NCBI RefSeq assembly: GCF_965205175.1
Contig: NZ_OZ242038.1
Coordinates: forward strand, 682,001 to 746,000
Direction of reading: 5' to 3'
DNA length: 64,000 nucleotides
From: Poriferisodalis sp965205175
GTDB taxonomy: Bacteria; Actinomycetota; Acidimicrobiia; Acidimicrobiales; Poriferisodalaceae
The notes under the pieces are model-generated. The model worked only from the letters and a program-made list of their open reading frames with translations, had not been told where the DNA came from and searched no databases. Within the stretch, counting starts at the first letter, position 1. Every line of letters starts with the position of its first letter. This document shows, in pieces, positions 60,865 to 64,000 of this stretch. The position numbers were made by a program, and so were the translations under genes.

Positions 60865-62013
60865 GTGCATCGGCTGGTGGCGCTCGCGATCGGAGGCGGC
60901 GATCCTTTCGTGGCGGAGCTGCAGCGTGCCTGGAATGCCGGCGACGCTGTGATGCCCATCGATCAGCGACTCCCGGCCGCTGCCCAGCAGTCGCTCGTCG
61001 AGCGCATGGGTGCCATGGTCGTCGTGGACAGCGCCGGACGCCACCGGCGGCGGGGCGGCTGGAGTGTCGAGCCCGGCGACGCGCTGGTCATGGCTACCAG
61101 CGGCAGCACCGGCGAGCCGAAGGGCGTCGTGCTCACGCACGCAGCCGTCGAGGCGAACGCCATGGCCACCAGCGCTGCGCTCGCTGTGGACCCCAGCACC
61201 GACCGATGGCTGGCGTGCCTGCCGCTCTCCCATGTGGGCGGGCTGGCGGTGGCGGTGCGAGCGCTGCTCACCGACACACGGCTCGACGTCCAGGACGGCT
61301 TCGCCGCCGACGCTGTGGACGCCGCAGCACGCCGAGGGGCGACGCTCACTGCGCTGGTGCCCACCGCCCTTTCGCGGATCGACGCGTCAGCATTCCGAAC
61401 CATCCTGCTGGGCGGTTCCGCTATGCCATCGCAGCGACCCGCCAACACGGTCGCCACCTACGGCATGACGGAGACGTTCAGCGGCGTCGTGTACGAGGGC
61501 CGGCCGCTCGACGGCGTGGAGCTGCGCATCGTCGACGGGGAGATACAGCTGCGCTGCCCCATGCTGGCGCGCTGCTACCGAGACGGGACCGATCCCCGCA
61601 CCGCCGACGGCTGGTTCCCCACCGGCGACGCCGGCGCTGTGGCCGACGACGGCCGGCTGACCGTATTCGGCCGCCTCGACGACATGATCGTCAGCGGCGG
61701 CCAGAACGTGTGGCCTGTTGCAGTAGAGCGCATTCTCGCCGAGATGCCCAACATCGCCGAGGCAGCAGTCGTCGGCAGGCCAGACCCCGAATGGGGCCAA
61801 GCGGTCACCGCAGTCGTCGTCCCCGCAGATTCCGAGCAGCCGCCCGACCTTGCCGAGCTGCGCGAAGCCGTCAAGGCGCAGCTCCCGGCCTACTGCGCCC
61901 CCCGAGCCCTCCAGTTGGTCACCAGGCTGCCTCGAACTCCCCTGGGAAAGCTTCAGCGTCGCCGGCTCTCGCATCCACAGAGCGGCAAACAACCACATGA
62001 GTCAGGCTGCTGA
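60865..62013 (+). CDS. menE: 2-succinylbenzoate--CoA ligase
   Basis: This acyl-adenylating enzyme of menaquinone synthesis has 382 residues, short as is usual for actinobacterial MenE. Motifs are the phosphate-binding loop ALVMATSGSTGEPKGVVLTH, the adenylation motif ATYGMTETFSGVVYEG, GWFPTGDAGAVADDGRLTVF, GRLDDMIVSGGQNVWPVAVE and the catalytic lysine near LPRTPLGKLQRRRL. GTG 60865 is the start; the upstream open frame is repetitive and rejected. It converges on menC. Confidence 0.93.
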   Translation: MHRLVALAIGGGDPFVAELQRAWNAGDAVMPIDQRLPAAAQQSLVERMGAMVVVDSAGRHRRRGGWSVEPGDALVMATSGSTGEPKGVVLTHAAVEANAMATSAALAVDPSTDRWLACLPLSHVGGLAVAVRALLTDTRLDVQDGFAADAVDAAARRGATLTALVPTALSRIDASAFRTILLGGSAMPSQRPANTVATYGMTETFSGVVYEGRPLDGVELRIVDGEIQLRCPMLARCYRDGTDPRTADGWFPTGDAGAVADDGRLTVFGRLDDMIVSGGQNVWPVAVERILAEMPNIAEAAVVGRPDPEWGQAVTAVVVPADSEQPPDLAELREAVKAQLPAYCAPRALQLVTRLPRTPLGKLQRRRLSHPQSGKQPHESGC

Positions 62014-62017
62014 CACC

Positions 62018-62046
62018 GTTCGCCAGGGAAGCCCAAGCCAGCGAAC
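62018..62046. terminator. Weak inverted repeat between convergent menE and menC
   Basis: GTTCGC (62018-62023) pairs with GCGAAC (62041-62046) around a 17-base loop in the 37-bp gap between convergent genes. There is no T-tract. Confidence 0.3.
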
Positions 62047-62050
62047 AGGC

Positions 62051-63070
62051 TCACGACGGTGCCGAAGGAAGAGGGAGGTAGCCGCCAACAGGCACGACGT
62101 CGGGCGGCATCGCATCGGTGAACAACGGCGCAGTGCCAACCCCATGTACGCCATGCGGATCCACGGCCGCGGCCGTGTCGCGGGCAACCCGCAGTCCGAC
62201 AGGCCCGCAGAGAAAAGAAGACACCACGCAGCGCACCCCGCGCATGGCGGCCCGCCGTGCGAGGTCGTAGGCGGCGTGCGGCCCGCCGAGTACGGCAGGC
62301 TTGAGCACCGCCACCTCGATGGCACCCACGCCGATGAGCCGGTCCAGCGCCTCGGCACTGCGCACGTGCTCATCGGCGGCGATCCGCAGCCCAACCGTGC
62401 GGCTGATCTGCGCCCAGTCCGCCGGTTGCGGTGTCGGCTCCTCCACGAAGTCGATGTCGAGATGGCCGAGGCGTCGCAGCACCTTCACCGCCGCAACGCG
62501 ATCCCATCCGCCGTTTGCATCCAGTCGCAGCGCCACGCCGGCAGGCAGCGCTCGCCGCACCGCGGCGATACGCGCCGTCTCGTTGCGCAACGCTGCCGTC
62601 GTGGCGTTGTCGCCGTTCGCATCGGGGGCAGCAACCTTGAGTTTCAACGCCACGTGGCCTGCCGTCGCGGCGGCGTCGGCTTGCTGCGCAGCGGCTTCGG
62701 GGTCCGGTTCGGACACCAGTGCTTGCACTGCGAGGTGCCGCTGCGTGGAAGTCTCGCCGGCCAGCAGCGCCGCGAGCGTGACGCCTTCGATCTCGGCATC
62801 GAGCTGTGTCAGCGCAGACTCGACAGCGGCCGCAGCACACGGCTCACGAGGTGGCTCGCCGGCGGGTTCGTCGGCCCATCGCTGCAAGGCCGCAAGCGCT
62901 TCGTCGTAGGTCTCGACGCCGAAGCCGGGCAAGGGCGCTGCTTCGCCGCAGCCGACACTGCCGCCGTCGCCGACCTGCACTTCGATGCCTCGTCGCTTGC
63001 GGATGTCGCCATGTGCGGTTCGCAGCGGCCGAGCCAGTGTCAGCTCGAACTCCCGCAACGTCGCTTGCAT
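62051..63070 (-). CDS. menC: o-Succinylbenzoate synthase
   Basis: This enolase-superfamily enzyme of menaquinone synthesis has 339 residues. Catalytic features are the K-x-K motif in HVALKLKVAAPD, the metal ligands in RLDANGGWD, FVEEPTPQP and AADEHV, and the second lysine in VAVLKPAVLGG. It dehydrates SHCHC to o-succinylbenzoate, the substrate of MenE, encoded convergently next door. Confidence 0.93.
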   Translation of the reverse strand: MQATLREFELTLARPLRTAHGDIRKRRGIEVQVGDGGSVGCGEAAPLPGFGVETYDEALAALQRWADEPAGEPPREPCAAAAVESALTQLDAEIEGVTLAALLAGETSTQRHLAVQALVSEPDPEAAAQQADAAATAGHVALKLKVAAPDANGDNATTAALRNETARIAAVRRALPAGVALRLDANGGWDRVAAVKVLRRLGHLDIDFVEEPTPQPADWAQISRTVGLRIAADEHVRSAEALDRLIGVGAIEVAVLKPAVLGGPHAAYDLARRAAMRGVRCVVSSFLCGPVGLRVARDTAAAVDPHGVHGVGTAPLFTDAMPPDVVPVGGYLPLPSAPS

Positions 63071-63182
63071 CAGCCAAACGCTATTGCCCCATCGTCGCGC
63101 AAAGCGGGTGGGACAGATGTGGCAGCGCGCAGTTCGCGGCGTTCTCGGAAGTGTTTCCCGGCAGCCCCTGTCCGAGGTGCTG

Positions 63183-63210
63183 TTGTCACATGAAGTCGCC
63201 GGCGTACAAT
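63183..63210 (+). promoter_or_regulatory. Sigma70-type promoter, probably giving a leaderless mRNA
   Basis: TTGTCA (63183-63188) and TACAAT (63205-63210) are separated by 16 bases, close to the vegetative consensus. The A of ATG 63217 lies seven bases after the -10 box, where transcription would start, so the mRNA may begin with its start codon. Confidence 0.65.
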
Positions 63211-63216
63211 GTGCGG

Positions 63217-63846
63217 ATGCAGTGCGTGATGGGTTTGGGTGGCGAGTGTGTTTGGGGGAATGTGACGGGCGAAGACACCGACGCTGCTGTCGTCGTGACG
63301 GCGGTAGGCGCTTACTGTGAGATCAGGGATATCAATCGAAACGGATACACCGGCTGCAGTAACGGCTTTCGACAACTACACTTGGAGACAGAACAGGACC
63401 GTCTCGGCATCCCGTTGTGGCACAACTCCCGCACCGGGATTCGTTGGCATCTCTCCTACAGGCCTCGTATCCGCCGCTCTGTTCGGCGCATCAGCTTTCA
63501 GCTGTCAGAGTTCGTGGATCTGGCGGACGGCAGGCGCATCATGCTGCGCGACGATCGCGAATGGCAGGACAAGTTCTCTAAGAAATATTGGGAAAACGTC
63601 AACCGCGAATATCTGACGGAGCAGTCTGCCGCACGGTTGAGTTCGGAATGGTATGCACAGGAGGAGTTTGACTACCGGCGCAATCGTCTGCTGGCTTTCG
63701 GCATCCATGTGGAACCTATATCGCTGAGGGACGCACCAGCCGTCATCGAGTTCGGACCGCATGTCCTGATCCGTCTGCAGCTTGCACAGCCTGGCGTTGT
63801 CAACGACGACCGAAATGACGAGGCCCTAGGTGGAGCGCCTTGGTGA
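63217..63846 (+). CDS. Hypothetical protein, 209 residues
   Basis: Not recognised. The start at 63217 is chosen because a strong promoter places the transcript start at this ATG; an in-frame ATG at 63190 lies inside that promoter. The protein begins MQCVMGLGGECVWGNVTGED and has a central basic/aromatic part (IRWHLSYRPRIRRSVRRISF; DKFSKKYWENVNREYL). No signal peptide or membrane helix is visible. Codon usage is less GC-biased than in the neighbours, suggesting accessory origin. Confidence 0.65.
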   Translation: MQCVMGLGGECVWGNVTGEDTDAAVVVTAVGAYCEIRDINRNGYTGCSNGFRQLHLETEQDRLGIPLWHNSRTGIRWHLSYRPRIRRSVRRISFQLSEFVDLADGRRIMLRDDREWQDKFSKKYWENVNREYLTEQSAARLSSEWYAQEEFDYRRNRLLAFGIHVEPISLRDAPAVIEFGPHVLIRLQLAQPGVVNDDRNDEALGGAPW

Positions 63847-63962
63847 CGCATAAGGCACTCGAAGTGCCCGACGGCTGCCGTGCCGCAGCAGCCATAGGAT
63901 CACATTCCGCGTGCGCGCAGTAACTCGGTCTCGGTGCGGTGGCCGCAGAAGGCGAGGCTGAG

Positions 63963-64000
63963 GTGTCCGACGTGTCGAGCCTTGACCGCATCGGCTGGGA
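63963..64000 (+). CDS. Start of a gene cut by the right edge
   Basis: GTG 63963, with GAGG a few bases upstream, opens a frame reading MSDVSSLDRIGW that runs to the window end. It could be another menaquinone gene given the context, but twelve residues are too few to identify it. Confidence 0.35.
   Translation, partial: MSDVSSLDRIGW

Noticed and set aside
63800..63991. 63-codon minus-strand frame at the right edge
   Set aside because: It is low complexity, overlaps the end of the hypothetical gene, and has no ribosome site or family resemblance.

Overview
The window is chromosomal DNA of a high-GC actinobacterium. The best guess is a member of the Acidimicrobiia or a related lineage. This is an inference from the actinobacterial kinase/phosphatase/FHA/RodA/PBP cluster behind a tRNA-Leu, a PAC2-family gene, crotonyl-CoA carboxylase/reductase and the menaquinone genes; no rRNA is present to settle it. 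Genes are densely packed, often overlap by 1-4 bases, and use GTG or TTG starts freely. Nearly all the long ORFs opposite real genes are GC-driven shadows.

Layout. 1-4475 (minus strand): fhaB, pstP, rodA, a penicillin-binding protein with all catalytic motifs missing, and the start of a Ser/Thr kinase. 4667-10552: tRNA-Leu, an alkylation-repair pair (Ada-AlkA fusion plus Ogt), a DUF4349 lipoprotein, and a sulfur pair (persulfide-dioxygenase-like MBL enzyme plus sulfurtransferase). 10591-17644: a ClC channel, two tRNA-Ser, a fast-evolving ImmA/IrrE-like gene, pheA, larB-larC and tRNA-Arg. 17738-26524: an FAD oxidoreductase, a fused 5-oxoprolinase/hydantoinase, an acyl-CoA dehydrogenase and a beta-propeller lipoprotein. 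26591-33418: a duplicated and decaying cluster of secreted S1 protease and lipoprotein genes. 33519-46992: a PAC2 protein, aroC, a TauE-type transporter, a PatB-type lyase, SURF1, an S9 peptidase, xseAB, tRNA-Ser, a MazEF-like pair, tadA, tRNA-Ser, SRP RNA, dnaX and recR. 47072-54463: a hypothetical gene, ccr and the epimerase of the ethylmalonyl-CoA pathway, and a four-gene BMP-type nucleoside ABC transporter. 54470-57275: a small defence or toxin-antitoxin patch (RelA/SpoT-domain gene, small partner, DarT-DarG). 57375-64000: aldolase/dehydrogenase fusion with mtnA, menE, menC, a hypothetical gene with a probable leaderless promoter, and a gene start at the right edge.

The most unusual region is 26.6-33.4 kb. 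A secreted chymotrypsin-fold protease is followed by lipoproteins whose second half resembles the protease's own propeptide. The protease/lipoprotein unit, together with the 5' end of the neighbouring PAC2 gene, has been duplicated in tandem. One protease copy and one lipoprotein copy are broken, one lipoprotein is short, and a shared leader sequence precedes three of the units. A module consisting of a protease plus membrane-anchored copies of its propeptide is, as far as I can tell from sequence alone, undescribed.

Other notable features are the catalytically empty PBP paired with a divergent RodA, a plausible fused DHAP-shunt enzyme overlapping mtnA, all four serine tRNA isoacceptors within 32 kb, and an SRP RNA running opposite to dnaX.
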